Below, piece after piece: positions 11,241 to 24,462 of a stretch of DNA of 64,000 nucleotides. Numbering within the stretch: the first letter of the stretch is position 1; the number at the start of each line of letters is the position of its first letter. The notes beneath the pieces were generated by a model that saw only the letters and a list, made by a program, of their open reading frames with translations, ran no database searches and was not told the DNA's origin. Source of the stretch: Chrysomallon squamiferum (lineage: Eukaryota > Mollusca > Gastropoda > Neomphalida > Peltospiridae); NCBI GenBank assembly GCA_012295275.1, contig CM022677.1, positions 12,139,723-12,203,722 on the forward strand, written 5' to 3'. The translations under genes and the position numbers were made by a program.

Positions 11241-13505
11241 AGTGTTTCTCAACCTTTTTTTACTCTCGACATACCTACGAGCGCATGAAACTGTCGCGAT
11301 ACAGTAATAATTTATAAATCGTAAAATAAATTTAAAAATACATATATGGACTTGTCTGATACAGTTTATTATGTTAGTATCCCAGAATTGCCACTTACCT
11401 AGTGTGAAACTTGTGCCTGGTGTTGTCTTATAACTTCTTGAATATTTGGTCGTGTGCGATAAGCAAACTCTCATTTCTTCTTCAGTGGAACGTAGTCTTT
11501 CTCTCTTCTTATTTTTTATATTATTTAAGGTTGAAAAGCCCAATTCACACAATTAAGGAGTAGAGAATTGTAAAAGAACTAACAGGGCTTTTTCAGCTAA
11601 TGCGGGAAATTCCTTTTGTATTGAAATCCAAAATGTGTCGATATCTACCTCAGAATGCTTTATTTTAAGACTGCGGTCACTTGAAATGGTAGCCAATTCT
11701 TCTTCTTCGTATAATTTAAACCCAATATTAGAAGGAACATCTACAAAAGGATTACAAACCCAGTCGTACTTTTCAGTGTTCAACGACGGAAAGTAGTGGT
11801 CGATGTTTTCTTCGAGCGCTATAAGATGCTCAGTCACGATAGGGATCATTTCTTCAATGCAGTTAGTACGCATTGTAGGAAACATATCAAACTCACCCAA
11901 CTTTGCTCTGTTTTTCCAAATAACAATGTTCCTTTTTTTTTCTGTCGAAGTTAGAATATTTTCGTTTCGACCTTGCATACTACTGTTCACAATATTATGT
12001 TGACCAAATATTTCCGTTAAATATTCCATTTTGGCCATCCAAAATTCACATCGAAGATATTTACAAAATCTTTCGTGCTTTTCTTTATCAAAAAATACTA
12101 TTAATTCCTTCTGTAATTCATGAACGCGAGTTAACACTTTACCTTTTGACAGCCATCGAATGTCGGTATGCATGAGTAAGCGAACATGTTGAGAATTGAA
12201 AATTTCAACTACTTGATGTAACACTTGCTTCAAATCTTCTTGTGATACTTTTGAAACCAAAACTTCTCTATGTAAAAAGCAATGAGTACGAACAAGATTT
12301 GGATTTTTTTTCTGTGCTAGTGATGCAAAACCTTTAATGCAGCTACCATATATGGTGCACCATCAGTACAAATACCAACACAAAACTTCCACGTCAAATT
12401 CATTTTTTTATGTTATCATATCAAAAATATCTTACCTCTAGTAGTTGTTGGCATTTCTTTACAACACAAAAACTGATTGATTATTTCATCATCATTAATG
12501 AAACGAACAAATACAAGCAACTGAGCACTGTTACTGATATCGGTCGATTCATCAACTATTAAAGCAAATTTAGATCCTTCAAGTTTTTTCTGAACATTAG
12601 TTTCAATGTTTTCAGATAAATCTACAATTCTCCTGTGTATTGTATCATTTGAAAGCAGAATTTTACTAATTTCTTTTTCAGCTGTTTCACCTAACATGGA
12701 TTTCACCATCTTTTTACAAGCGGGAAGGATAACTGACTCAGCAAGAGTGTGGGATTTGGATTTCATTGCTATTATTTCAGCTACCTCAACTGAAGTGAGT
12801 TGAGCCTGTTCAGACACGGCCATTGTTTTCTGAAAAACATTGCGTTGCTTCGATTGCTGTTGTAACAGTCTTTGAAAATAATTAAGATATTTATCTTATA
12901 GGTAGTAATGTTTAGTCGTGAAATGTCTTTGTAATTTATTTGATACCATGGATTCATTGGCCATTTGTTCACAACAAACTATACATAATGGACACGGTTG
13001 AGCAACATCTCCTGACCAAGAAAATCCAAACTTCAAATAATCATCATAATACCGTCTATTATGGTGAACTTTTGCCTTTTTTGTGCTGGATTTTGTGGGC
13101 TTTATTCTACCAATGCAATAACAAAAACTGAATATCCTTATTTAATTAATTCACCATATGATTTAACTAAAGTATTTAAAACAGTGAAGTTAATTCGGCA
13201 ATGGGCATTACGCACGCGCACACACGACCAGTGCGGAACAACACCACACACACAACCTATCACACTGACGTCTCATGGGCAACTTATCGACCTTCAGCGA
13301 AAGGAGCAAAGGTTGGTGGCCGCCACTGATTGGTGGACTTTGAATGTGTGCATATTCATTGGAGAAAGGAAGTTGCTTCCTCCAAGGCATATTAGTAGAA
13401 CATGAAACCGAGATTTATGCACATTGTCCGTGTTTTCAGGTGTTCGTCACAAAGTTTCGCGACACACCTGAGGGAGCCTCGCGACACGGCGGTTGAGAAT
13501 CACTG
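11240..13505 (-). mobile_element. hAT-superfamily DNA transposon (ZBED5/SCAND3-like), full length but dead
   Basis: Ends carry inverted repeats: CAGTGTTTCTCAACC at 11240 and its counterpart CAGTGATTCTCAACCGCCG read inwards from 13505. This terminal motif is typical of Charlie-like hAT elements. The interior codes on the minus strand for a BED-type zinc finger followed by a hAT transposase with several frame breaks. The 8-bp flanks (ACATAACC left, CTCTAAGT right) do not match, so the target-site duplication is not preserved or the end is off by some bases. Confidence 0.85.
11455..13078 (-). pseudogene. hAT transposase pseudogene
   Basis: Reading down from about 13078: DDYLKFGFSWSGDVAQPCPL, then CIVCC and LQRHFTTKH give a BED-like zinc finger (C-x2-C ... 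H-x-x-x-x-H). From 12823: MAVSEQAQLTSVEVAEIIA, then KFALIVDESTDISN, the strand with the first catalytic Asp. Near 12370 in another frame: ICTDGAPYM, the second Asp motif, then a stop. From 12260: LLMHTDIRWLSKGKVL, the RW motif of hAT, then WKNRAKLGEF. The C terminus LCELGFSTLNNIKNKKRERL is the hAT dimerisation block. At least three frame changes or stops separate these, so the transposase is inactive. Domesticated relatives of this family exist in vertebrates, but the lesions argue against domestication here. Confidence 0.85.
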
Positions 13506-13539
13506 CTCTAAGTAAATGAATTCATCTACATTACAATCC

Positions 13540-14540
13540 ATCAATAACTATCCATGCATCACCTATTCATCTTTACATAACTACTTTACATATCTACCTT
13601 TCTCTGTTACTGTCCATTTATAACTCTCATTCACCATTCCCATATTTAGCCATCCTTATCACTGGCACACACAAACACATGCATTTTCTTATGCATATGC
13701 ATGTGGTTATCACCTATCTACCTATCTATGTACATCTCTATATGTATGTCTATGTATTCAATTTTTCAGTCCATCAACCTACCTAGTAGTTTATATCTGC
13801 CTATTTTTCTTTTATCGTGTAAATCCATTGACATCAATTACCATCAATACACCAATCAGTCATTTAAACATCTCCTTGCCTACATACTTACATATCCACC
13901 TTCAAATATCCCTATATTTCTGTATGTTTGCACACATATATACTCAATGTATTCACACACTTCAAAAAAGACAAGTAAATTTACCTTTCAATACACATCT
14001 GTATACTAGTCCCTTATGCATACCTACACCTGCATGTGTGTGTATATCTACATATATCTCCATATCAAACTACTGATCTACTGACCTACCTACCTATCTG
14101 TCTCTCTGTGTGTCTGCTGTGTGACTGATAGATAGAGATAAATAGAGATAGATTACATATAAACCTACTGAACTACCTACTATCTATATATATCTATTGA
14201 ACTACTGACCTACCTTCCTGTCTGTTTATCTATCCACATTACAGATTGATAACTATCCGTCAATCATCTATCCAACTCCCTATCACACTGCCTAGCTACA
14301 TATCTAACTAAGCCTACATAGCTACATTACAACCTGTGTACTTTACTGTGTGTCTACACTCTCAGCCTGGCACACATGTTTGTCTATCTGCCTAAATTCA
14401 TCTGTATCTATAAATGTACTTGTTAACTTCTACTGATCTAACTATCAGTCTATCAATCTCTCTCTCTTTCTTTCTGTTTAGCTTCCTGTTTATCTCTTTA
14501 CCTGTTAACCTCCCATCAGACAGTCAGTCTCATATTTGTC
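13540..14540. repeat. Cryptically simple CTAC/CTAT/TCTA-rich sequence
   Basis: About a kilobase dominated by degenerate tetranucleotides such as CTATCTAC, ACCTACCT and CATACCTACA with no fixed period. Open frames through it are compositional. No gene is seen. Confidence 0.6.
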
Positions 14541-14806
14541 AATCATCTTTTCATTTCTTCAAATGGTTGCTCTCAAGTTAACTTCTAATTTTCTTTATGA
14601 AAATAACATTATCTAGCTGTAAATATCATTACTCCACATCTTTTAACTTCTTCTGCACTAATTTCTAATTAGTAATGTAGAAACACACAGATCTTTTGCA
14701 GTGTCATTAGTCATTACAGTGGAAGTTTTTTGTTCCCTTCCATAATAACCAAGAACCATCCACTTTTAACTATTGGAGAATAATCAGTCAACACTGATGT
14801 GTATTG

Positions 14807-14917
14807 TCAACAACTTTTCTGTCTGGAAACTGCTGTGGAATGAAAAATCCATAATGTAACCTGTATAGTCTTCTCCATATTCTTGTAACTGAAGCTGATT
14901 CCAGAATCATGTCTTTC
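14807..14917 (-). CDS. Possible 3' coding exon, unrecognised
   Basis: A minus-strand segment follows a good acceptor (TTATTGTATCTACAG) at 14917. In phase 0 it reads ERHDSGISFSYKNMEK and on to a stop at 14807, 36 residues. A second frame is also open for 43 codons (MILESASVTRIWRRLY), so the frame is uncertain. It pairs in phase with the candidate exon at 15341-15436. I recognise no family. It could equally be non-coding. Confidence 0.25.
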   Translation of the reverse strand, partial: ERHDSGISFSYKNMEKTIQVTLWIFHSTAVSRQKSC

Positions 14918-15228
14918 CTGTAGATACAATAATAAAATTTAATAGAATAATTATTTAGAAGTATTTTTTCATTGTCTGTAATGTTAGAAAGGCATTATTA
15001 TAAATAAATATCATCCATCTTATTATCATAGGTTTAATAATAAATAACAGATAATTTAAATAAAAATGTAGATCTCTGAAAAAAGGATCAATACAACTAA
15101 AAAAGTGTGTTTTATAAAGATAAGTGAAAATATTTCTTTATGAATGATTTTCTAATACTAAACAAGAAGACTGCATTGATTAGATCAAAGTGTGTTAAAG
15201 GTAATCAATACAAACATAACATGGAAAT

Positions 15229-15229
<1 letters not shown>

Positions 15230-15281
<52 letters not shown>
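15230..15281. repeat. (AAT)n microsatellite
   Basis: Pure AAT tract of about 17 units. Confidence 0.95.
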
Positions 15282-15282
<1 letters not shown>

Positions 15283-15340
15283 TTTCTCAAGGCTGAAATC
15301 CATAACATTGTGAATAATCCTCTGAATCTTCAGCACTGAC

Positions 15341-15436
15341 CTGCCTTGTACTGTAAGGGAGAGCGTGAGATCTGAAAACCTCTATTTTTGACCAAGTCTT
15401 TAAAAGAAATACAAAATCTGACTTGACAGTTTCCAC
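15341..15436 (-). CDS. Possible internal exon, unrecognised
   Basis: The 96-nt minus-strand segment is bounded by an acceptor (TTTTCAATTTACAG) and a strong donor (GGCAG/GTCAGT). In phase 0-0 it encodes VETVKSDFVFLLKTWSKIEV, then FRSHALPYSTRQ. Joined to 14917-14807 it would give about 68 residues. A further upstream minus segment, 16197-16068 (MDHQERLL..., donor AATAG/GTATTT), is open only in phase 2 and does not join in frame. No known family recognised. Confidence 0.25.
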
Positions 15437-15706
15437 CTGTAAATTGAAAAGTATTCGTTATCATCAGCCTCTGAAAAAATGTGAGGCATTTTAGTTAAAT
15501 AACTAATTTTTGTACTACCTCTAATGCACTGAATATGGAAATAAATATTAAAATAAAAAATTATAAATGGTTTCAAGTACTGTTTTACAACAACGTACTC
15601 AGAGTTGTCCGCTATGGAGTTTTAGAAGAGTAACGTGTCCACATTATGGTAATATTATCGGCCAATGTGAATGAAAATTATTTATTTTAATTTAATTTAT
15701 TTTATT

Positions 15707-15707
<1 letters not shown>

Positions 15708-15772
<65 letters not shown>
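15708..15772. repeat. (ATT)n microsatellite
   Basis: Pure ATT tract followed by a GTT run and poly-T. Confidence 0.95.
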
Positions 15773-15774
<2 letters not shown>

Positions 15775-16067
15775 GTTGTTGTTGTTTTTTTTTTGGTTGG
15801 CTGGTGACGTCTTAATAATAAATGGAAACAAATATATCTAAGTAAATAAAGAAATGAAAAAATAAAATAGTACGAAATGGGTACAAGATGGTATGACGTC
15901 AAAATCACACACACACACACACACACACAATTAATAATAATTAAAAAAATGTTTCGACCTTTGCAGCAATTACTACTAAATAACAGACATCTGTATATAA
16001 GCGGCATTGATATATTTCTCCAAGTTACCTCTAATAATCCATGTATAATTGATTGCATCATGAAGAA

Positions 16068-16197
16068 ATACCTATTTAAAAGTTTGTGAACACTGATCGG
16101 CGTTCGACGCTGCCATCTTGGTTTCCATCGGAAATTTCCGTGCACGCTCGTCATAATTTGTGCCGTTACGAGTAATCGTTCCTGATGGTCCATTTTA
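16068..16197 (-). other. CpG-containing island, possible first exon
   Basis: This patch is much richer in CpG than its surroundings (GATCGGCGTTCGACGC, TCCGTGCACGCTCGTC). On the minus strand it contains ATG at 16190 with a 40-residue open frame, a second ATG in a CCAAGATGGCAGC context, and a donor (AATAG/GTATTT). It might be the promoter and first exon of a minus-strand gene including 15436-14807, but the phases do not agree. Confidence 0.3.
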
Positions 16198-16658
16198 CCA
16201 TAAGTATTCTACTCGAAATTGTAGTCGAATTTACAATATTTTGACGGTCTGACTTTGCTTTTATTATTTTTTAAAGTTTTATTATTAAATAGGATTCAAA
16301 TAATAATATCCTAAATATATTGTATTGGATATGTGCAAATATACCAAAAATTTCAAATAAAAACAAAATAAATGAAAAAATGAATCAAATAGGCATTTTA
16401 GAATAACACATTAAATAAATCAAAAATAAAGGAACTGGTTATTTAAAAGACAAATAAAACGCAGGGAATGTTAATAAGCCGGTTCTATTTGCTACAAAAT
16501 AGTATGCAAAATTAGTTATTTTCATCTAAAAGCAGCAAATCTGAATTATCGTTACCTCGCATTTGCGAGGTGTAATCTATTTCAGAAGTTCGTGGTCTAC
16601 GGGAAATAACGCTATTTAACACATTGGTTATTATACAAAAAAGACTGAGTGTTGAGTA

Positions 16659-16661
<3 letters not shown>

Positions 16662-16715
<54 letters not shown>
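16662..16715. repeat. (AT)n microsatellite
   Basis: Pure AT dinucleotide tract of about 27 units. Confidence 0.95.
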
Positions 16716-16718
<3 letters not shown>

Positions 16719-16931
16719 GAAAAAAAAGAAGAAATCACCGGGAATAATCATTTCTTACTCTTTTCTTTTCTCCTTGTTTCAGTATTCTTTATTAATTATT
16801 ATTTTATTTATCATTTTAATTAGTATTATTGTAGTTATTGTTGTCGTTTTTATCGTTAATGTCGTTATGTAAGATATTATTACTGTCCTCATTATAAACA
16901 AAGAAACAGTTATAATAGATAAATAGATTAG

Positions 16932-16961
<30 letters not shown>
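16932..16961. repeat. (CA)n microsatellite
   Basis: Pure CA tract, about 15 units. Confidence 0.95.
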
Positions 16962-16964
<3 letters not shown>

Positions 16965-17454
16965 TATTATTATTATTGCTTTTTTTTTTTTGTTCAGTTA
17001 ATTAATTTGCGTTTTAATCTCATAGAAAACTTAGCTTGTCGATGTGAAAAATGTTCTTGTTCAAATAAATGTAACTCAGTTTTCACCATCCTTCTCACGT
17101 TTTCAATTTTAACGCTATGTCTTATTTCTCTCCAGATTATTCCTAGTTGAATATTAATTGTCCAATTGTCAATTTATTTTATCAGTGGATAATAGAATAT
17201 TACTTCCTTGTATAATCTCCCAATAGTTAATTAAGAATTAATCTGTAACAGCGCAGTTACAGAACTTGTCTTATAATATACATGGTTCATCTCCCTTTTC
17301 TCGCCTTTTTACTTTATTTTTAATAGTGCCTGTTTAACGTTTCTCAGTATTCTAGACTATACAAGTATTTATGCAAGATAAATATCAACAATATGGAGAA
17401 GCTAATTTATCTTAAAGTCGCCTGACACCTCTCGAATGCAATCTACTATCTTAA

Positions 17455-17455
<1 letters not shown>

Positions 17456-17511
<56 letters not shown>
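17456..17511. repeat. (AAT)n microsatellite
   Basis: Pure AAT tract. A TTTA tract follows at 17608-17638. Confidence 0.95.
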
Positions 17512-17512
<1 letters not shown>

Positions 17513-17687
17513 TAGAAGACATTCAATATTTTCCTTACAGATCCTTAATGTTGATTCCTTATTCAACTCGTTAGGTACGTTATACCAGTTAAGGAAAAAC
17601 TAAGCTTATTATTTATTTATTTATTTATTTATTTATTATGCGAAACAAAATTGTCTAATATTGTTAATTAAAAAAGAATGCCTGTAT

Positions 17688-17990
17688 TTTTCAATACATA
17701 ATATTACCGCTACGCCTCTGTTAACAACATAAAACATGTAACATAAATAGTGATGGGGGTCTGTATTTTGAGTATTTACTGAAACACGAAGCTTTGACGT
17801 GCAGTTTTCATAACGCCGTGTAAAATTAATCTTACTTAGCTTTTCAGTGAAACGTGTTGTGATGTTGGTAAAATGAAACATGTTCTGATGTTAATCGAAT
17901 GTCACTGAAGAGTTCTCGATATTTTTGGATTTTACATATAATTCTACTGTTATTTATAAAAACACGCTAATATCACAGTAATATCACACC
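17688..17990. repeat. Dispersed repeat copy 1
   Basis: TTTTCAATACATAATATTAC, followed by CGCCTCTGTTAACA, AAAACATGTAACATAAATAG and later TTTATAAAAACACGCTAA, is repeated about 1 kb downstream at 18708-18945 with small changes and internal deletions. A third, shorter relative (GAGTATTTACTAAAACACGA) is at 19410-19450. A local low-copy family of unknown type, without visible coding capacity. Confidence 0.7.
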
Positions 17991-18707
17991 TGTAGTGCTA
18001 CAGTATAAACATAAAAAAAAAAAAAAACCGTACAACATCAACAACAACAACAGCAAAAGAAAAGAACATATTAATCTTTATGTGCTTTCTTTACTTTTCA
18101 GCATCCATAACTCTTGAAACGTTAACATCATCGCTCCAGTCTGGATGTCAATATATTTTATGACGTAGCTAAAGCTTCACACAGACAAGTAACCTGGAGA
18201 TATCCACTTTTCAATCCTCTTTATTGACAAACAGAACGTGATGTTGTATTTTTGTATTTATTTTTATTTTTTGTTTACATAAAAATAAAAACGTGAAAAT
18301 GAGCGACACATTTATTTGAGAAGCTCTATGAATAATAATAATAAATAATAAAAATAAGGATGATGATAATAATGATGATGATGATGATAATGATGATGAT
18401 GATAATAAATACATTAATTAATTAATAAATAAATAAACATTACATAATAAAAAATGTATGGCGTACATTTATTGCAATTTATTATATAGGTCAGAGGTGT
18501 ATATTGAAAATATATAATGTCACATTGTTATACAATTAAAACTAAATCTCTAAAATTGAATTAATAAAAACAAAACATAATATACTGCAGGGAAATAGAG
18601 TTATGTACCCTTTTTTCAACATTAGCTGAAGTGTTGATACTTGGCTTATATTCCACTGGAATAATTTAGAAACTGAGAAATAGAGCGAGTTAGATTTCCA
18701 GATCAAT

Positions 18708-18945
18708 GTTTTCAATACATACTATTACCACTATGCCTCTGTTAACAAACATAAAACATGTAACATAAATAGTGATGGCGGTTCTTATTTTCATAACAAC
18801 GTGTAAAATTACTCGTACTTAGCTTTTCAATGAAACATGTTGTGTTAATAAAATTTCACATTAATATGGAAGCGTTCTCGACATTCTGGATTTCACATAT
18901 AATTCTACTGTTGTTTATAAAAACACGCTAACCCGAAACCCCAAT
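18708..18945. repeat. Dispersed repeat copy 2
   Basis: Second copy of the repeat at 17688-17990, same orientation. Confidence 0.7.
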
Positions 18946-19836
18946 CTACATTTCTGAATGTACACAGTTTTCACAGTAAAATCCTACAGTTATAAAAAAG
19001 ATCGAATATTGTTTTTTCGTGTTTTATTGTGTGTTTTTTTCTCTCTTCCGGACAGTAGTAGTAATAGAATAAATTACCATTTTTATAATTCCACACAAAG
19101 TGTTGGATGTATTTTAGAAATATACTTTTTCTAAGCAGGAGAAAGATGAAGGTGATTTTCATTAATTACACCACAGACTGTGTTTTTTATTAGTACCTGG
19201 TAATTCAGTTTTAATAAGTATATTTTAATAAATGTGGTACTTTATACAACTGCTATTGTTTTGTGAAGAAATGTTTGGGTGAAACTTGTGAAGACAAGTC
19301 GGGTTGTGCAGACGTGTAGCTGACTGTCTGAATAACACGTGATTCAGTAAAAATACCGCTGGCCAGTTTTGTTCTTCTAAAAATCAGTGTCGAGACATAA
19401 TAAAACTTGTATCTGAGTATTTACTAAAACACGAAACTTTGATGTACTACGAAATTTTCTAGACATAATTTGTGACGCTGGACAAAGTTTATGTTCTATA
19501 AACAAATAAAATTTCAGTTTTATATGAATAAACTGAGGTTCAACCAAAAATAGAATGATGTAGAACAAAAAATAACTATTTTATTACTGATTATTTTTCT
19601 TAAATAAATAAATTAATTAATTTAATTTTAAATCATGGATGTTGGATATTAATGTTATATGCATTACATATGTATCTTTCCACTGAAAATTAATAACAAG
19701 ATTCAAAAATTAAGAGAAAACGATTTTTAAAAAACCATTGATAATATTTTACATTATTCAAACAGTGGTAAATTCTGTAAACGAAATAATAGTGAAATAA
19801 ATTCAAAATATCTGTTTATTGATATGAATATTATTA

Positions 19837-20405
19837 CCGTATATACTTGTGTATAAGTCGAATTTTTGGGAGACTATATTAAGGTAATATCTTGGGGTCC
19901 ACTTATACATAGGTAATGCTTTTGTAGCTGAAGAGTCGCCATTTTGACTATTTTTTGCATCTAAAATAATCGCGGTCTTTCAGCTTTTTAAAAATATAAT
20001 TTTATCGTATAAAAATTTTTTAAAAATTAAATAACAAAACCAAATATGAATGTAAAACATGATATTCTTCCGTTTAATGACATAAAAATACATCTTAAAG
20101 CGAGAAAACCGTCAGTACGGCGTTATGCCTTACGGCGTCTTGCAATGATTTAGGCTATAGCTCGTGTAATACATGCATTTACGTTATTATGGTATGTTCG
20201 TGCAAGTTACAGCTCGTGCACGTTATGTTACAGTAGGCGTACAATGTAGGCCTTCATGGCACTGTCACACTGGTCTAAAAATAGTGACGGTGCCTGGAAT
20301 CTACAGTCGACTTATACACAAGTAATACCTAAAATGACACAATTTTTGGTCTTAAAATACACATCGACTTATACATAAGATCGCCTTGTACACAAGTATA
20401 TACGG
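19837..20405. mobile_element. MITE with CCGTATATACTTGTGTA terminal repeats
   Basis: A 569-bp element with terminal inverted repeats CCGTATATACTTGTGTA... at the left and ...TACACAAGTATATACGG at the right, flanked by TA on both sides, the target duplication of the Tc1/mariner-pogo group. The motif CGACTTATACA recurs internally in both orientations. No transposase is encoded, so it would have been mobilised in trans. Confidence 0.85.
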
Positions 20406-22095
20406 TATGTTTTTGTAATATTTTCTAATTTCTTTCTAGATTTGCTTTAAGTTCTAAAAGTGAATAATGTGTTACAGAAATGTGTAATAAACTTTAGTTC
20501 AATTAAGATATTCTATATTTAGGTAATGTTCTATGAATTTGTGAAGGAAAAATAGTACATAATACAAATGTTGATGAACTTCTCACAAACACAGATTACT
20601 AATATATAACTGTTAAAACAAATATAAACAGAGTATAAGCAACATTAAAATGTGTAAATATGTGTGCATAATAATTTAGTTAGGAAAGAAGTACGTATTT
20701 GTAAAACATTTATCTATTTTATTTCTGAAATAACTAAACATAAACACTGGGTAATGTAAAATAGATGAGTTATAACTGGAGTGAAATGATGGTTAAACAT
20801 GCTCTAGTCTAGCTGATTGTATTGTACGTTTGTTATAGGACTGTAGCATGTACATTTTCCTTCTATCTATTTTGCTATAGCAGAAATGTGATCTGTGATG
20901 TCCACATCTTCTCAAATAGATGTTACATATATCCCTCATAACAAGCCAGCTTAATTATTATCATATACAACTTGAAGTTAGTAATGTTAACGAATATTGT
21001 AAATTACAATTTTAATATTTAATCTAATCACAAAAATCTATAATTATTATTATTATTATTATTTTAATTTTCTTTTATTAACAGGAATAAAGCATGGAGT
21101 AAAATGCATAATATACTAGACAAGACAAACAGTCGATGCTGACTCAGTTATTACATCTACCTATTTCACTATGTTTTAGTATCATTATCAAACTGAACTG
21201 AAGATTATGTATAATTATATTCACCATTATCATTCTATTTAATGTGATCCTTCTAATTACATGATTTCAGTTTTGCCTCTGTATTGTGTGAAACAAAAGA
21301 TGGAATAAAACATTGACACAGAACAAAATTATAAATACAATCTATTACTTAAATAATCACAAGTTTGTTAAAGGAAGGAGTGGAGTACACACATGTATAT
21401 ATGTATACAAACACTTACTGACTGACTGTTGTTTTTGCTGTTGTAAATTCTATTACAATACATTAAAACATTTAAAAAAGGTATATAAAATTAGCAGTAA
21501 ACAGAAAAATAAATGAAAAAGTAAGCTAACTTAAAAAATAAAGACATAAATCTAAAAATGACATATCAAAATAATTTTGAGTAAATTTCCTAAAAGTAGA
21601 AAAAAATTAAATAAAACATAAAAAGTCTGGGCTTCATGTTTTGCTAAAATTGGAGTTAGTAACTTTAACAAATGTATTAAAGTATAAGATTAATGTAATA
21701 ACAAACATTTTTTTTTTTTTTTTTTTTTTTTAGGAGTAAAGTAAAGGATGAGGCATAACAGTTGGTAAAACTCCAACGAAGAGACAATTATTTAACTAAC
21801 CTAAAATACACATTATATATTTATTTACAATTACCTATTAATATAATAATATTAACGCAGTTTTATACCTAAATAGTAAAGTAATATTAAAAATTATGTA
21901 AATTTTCAAACTGGACTTGATCTGAAAAATTATACATTTGTCAGCAACACCAGTATTATAATAATTATCATTATTAAATTTACATTAATGATTTTGTGTT
22001 ATAAGATTTTAGAGTCTTTATATTAAGACCAGTGGAAGGTGAATTTGAATGATTAGCACAGGGTCAGGGGGAGAAATGGGATGTATGCAACTTAC

Positions 22096-22125
22096 TGCTT
22101 GATGGTGTTGTTCCTGTTGTTGATT
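22096..22125 (-). pseudogene. Ser/Thr stalk mini-exon, copy 3
   Basis: The minus strand reads (x)STTGTTPSS in phase 1-1 and ends at a conserved donor (AGCA/GTAAGT), which suits a short O-glycosylatable stalk. The acceptor is damaged: TATATTTG where copy 1 has TATATTAG. Confidence 0.4.
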
Positions 22126-23100
22126 CAAATATAAACACATTAAAATAAATAAAATAAGAAATGCAAATCAATTAAGCTTTTGTACAGTTGAAAAGTCAAT
22201 AAATGGAGTAAATGCATTTTAAAAATGAAAAACAAAAATCTCCAACAAATAATAATATTATTATTACTATTATTATCATTATGTAATATCAAAGGACAAG
22301 CTAATGTGAGAAGTGAATCTGGTTACTAAAACTAGACAAGTAACAGTAATATCTAATTTACAAACTATAATTTCAGATAATAAATCAGGATTATAATCAT
22401 ATCAAATGTAAATATTCTGCTTAGACTCATTAAAACATTCATACAGAACATTCCACAACAAAATACACTGACAGCACATGTCAACAATTCCATGTTGGTA
22501 AATTCTGAGTTCAGGCCAAAAATACTCAAAAGGGTTTATTTGGAAAAAGAAAAAAAAAAGAAAAGGAATCTCTACATTATATAAAAAACAAAGTATGTAA
22601 TAATAACAATGATGTTCTATCATCTATGGGGGGAAATACAAGAAAAAGAAAATAAACTGGGGTTTGAAGTTACTCACAATTTTAGTTAATATATTGTTAA
22701 TCTGTTATAGAAGTTCTTAATGCAAACATAATCAAGACCGCACCGCTAAAAAGGTCTTACAGTGTATAACAAACCTAGCAGATTTTGCAGTGTGTGTGTG
22801 TGTTTGTGAAGCATTAAGCTATACATTTATCTATGCTAATAACCCTAATAGTTTGGAATACTCAGTCTGTAAGAAAAAAAGTATCAATATAATACAGACA
22901 TTTTTTAAAAACTACTGTTTTGTTATATCAGAGATAAAAGACAGAAATAAAGTGTTCCTTGCTTAGTTAAGCGGAATCCATAAACAATCAATGCATCTAG
23001 AATTTAATTAAAATAACCTTTCATGTTGTGTAGTAGCTAAGTGTGTTGATCTGAATCATACAAAAAGTTTGGAATTAAAATCAATTAAATTTGAAATTCC

Positions 23101-23701
23101 TTAATTTTCTTTAATCTGATGATCAACATCTTTGTGATTCTGTCTGGCAGGATGTTGGTTCACTGTTGTACTGTCACTCATATCATCAATTTCATTCAGT
23201 GAATCACTGACTGACTGTTGACAATCTTCAGATCTTGTGTGTTCTTTACAGACATCTTTACTGACTGGTTGATTTGCAGGTTGTATAGTGATTTCATTAC
23301 GTGAGTAATCTTCAGACCTTTTAACTTCTTCATCATTCCCTTTGTAAGTGGGTGAAGATTCATTAGCAGTCCTAACTTTGACAGATGTGAACTTTCTACA
23401 TCTTCATTGTGACGTTTTTTGAAAACGTTCTCTTGGATGTTAGAATTTTCTTCTCCTTTGCTAACAGTAAAAGCTGTTGTCTCAGTTTGACTCTTTTCAA
23501 TGTTCTTTTCACTGCCCAGTTCAACATTTTCAGTTTTATTTGTTTTCTTTGTGTTTTGGTTTCTCAGTGATATCAAACAATATGTTATGATTATACAAAG
23601 ACCTGTGATAACTGTAATGAGGATAATACAACCTAAAATACTGGAAGAACCTGATCCCAGGTTTGGAATTGTTGTAGGAACATTTGTTGAACTTCTTTCT
23701 T
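23101..23701 (-). pseudogene. Transmembrane and cytoplasmic-tail exon of Ig receptor, copy 3
   Basis: After the acceptor TTTTTAGCAG the minus strand reads, in phase 1, ERSSTNVPTTIPNLGSGSSS, then a membrane helix (ILGCIILITVITGLCIIITY) and a charged tail starting CLISLRNQNTKK. It is homologous to 35258-35892 and 60341-60637. About 190 bases after the helix a one-base deletion (CACATCTG where copy 1 has CACAGTCTG) moves the frame. Beyond it the conserved tail (QPANQPVSKDVCKEHTRSED) continues in another frame to a stop at 23101. No Ig exons precede it, so it is an orphan 3' exon. Confidence 0.7.
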
Positions 23702-24393
23702 CTGCTAAAAAGGAAATATGCCATTCACTGATTCATCCATAACTTATAGTAGCTCACAGTTTTAATTTGTTTATTTGTGTTTTTCAGGATCATACATGTT
23801 TTAAAGTATTAACAGAAAGTTTTAAAATAGGAACATCTAAGTGATAACATTAAAAATAATTAATATTGTAGGAATTTGGATTATTGTCATATTAAACAAT
23901 CTGGAGGTTATTTGATATAACACTAAAAAAATCACTCATATGAATTATTAAAAACATTCATGTTAATGAATAATATGAGCAGAATGTTCATCATAGTAAT
24001 AATGAATTTTTTGTTTTAAAAGTTCAATATACAGCTTTAAAAATTACATAATTTTATAATAATGTTTAATTTACAGACACACACACACAGACACACACAA
24101 CCACACACACGCACATCAAAATAATTCTACATTAAATGACTCTTGTAAATAGCAATTGTCTTTTGTTTCAGTTTCAAAATAATTCTCCACTAACTGCCAC
24201 TTTTAGTGATACCAACATGTCTTACTTAGTTTAGTCATCCACCACAACTAAAGCTTATTTGCCAATAATTAATGTGTTGAAATACGAAAACAATGTGTTT
24301 CTTTACTAATTAAAGAAGTACAAGACATTTACTGATAAGTCTTTGGAAATCAAACAAAAATAATGATACCAAAGAAGGCCTATAGATAGCATC

Positions 24394-24395
24394 AA

Positions 24396-24459
<64 letters not shown>
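24394..24459. repeat. (ACAT)n(AT)n microsatellite
   Basis: Compound tract of ACAT followed by AT units. Confidence 0.95.

Positions 24460-24462
<3 letters not shown>

Larger units (their letters stand above)
20760..23760 (-). repeat. Inverted segmental duplication (copy 3) of 35.2-38.6 kb
   Basis: Read on the minus strand from 23760 down to about 20760, the sequence follows the plus strand of 35190-38580 block by block. Matches are the TM/tail exon (23701-23101 with 35258-35892), the mini-exon with CAACACCATCAAGCAGTAAG (22096-22125 with 36872-36904), GTCAGTCAGTAAGTGTTTGT (21400 region with 38000) and AATACAATCAGCTAGAC (20805 with 38545). Only the receptor gene's 3' end and downstream flank were copied, since no Ig exon lies upstream on this strand. 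Confidence 0.8.
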
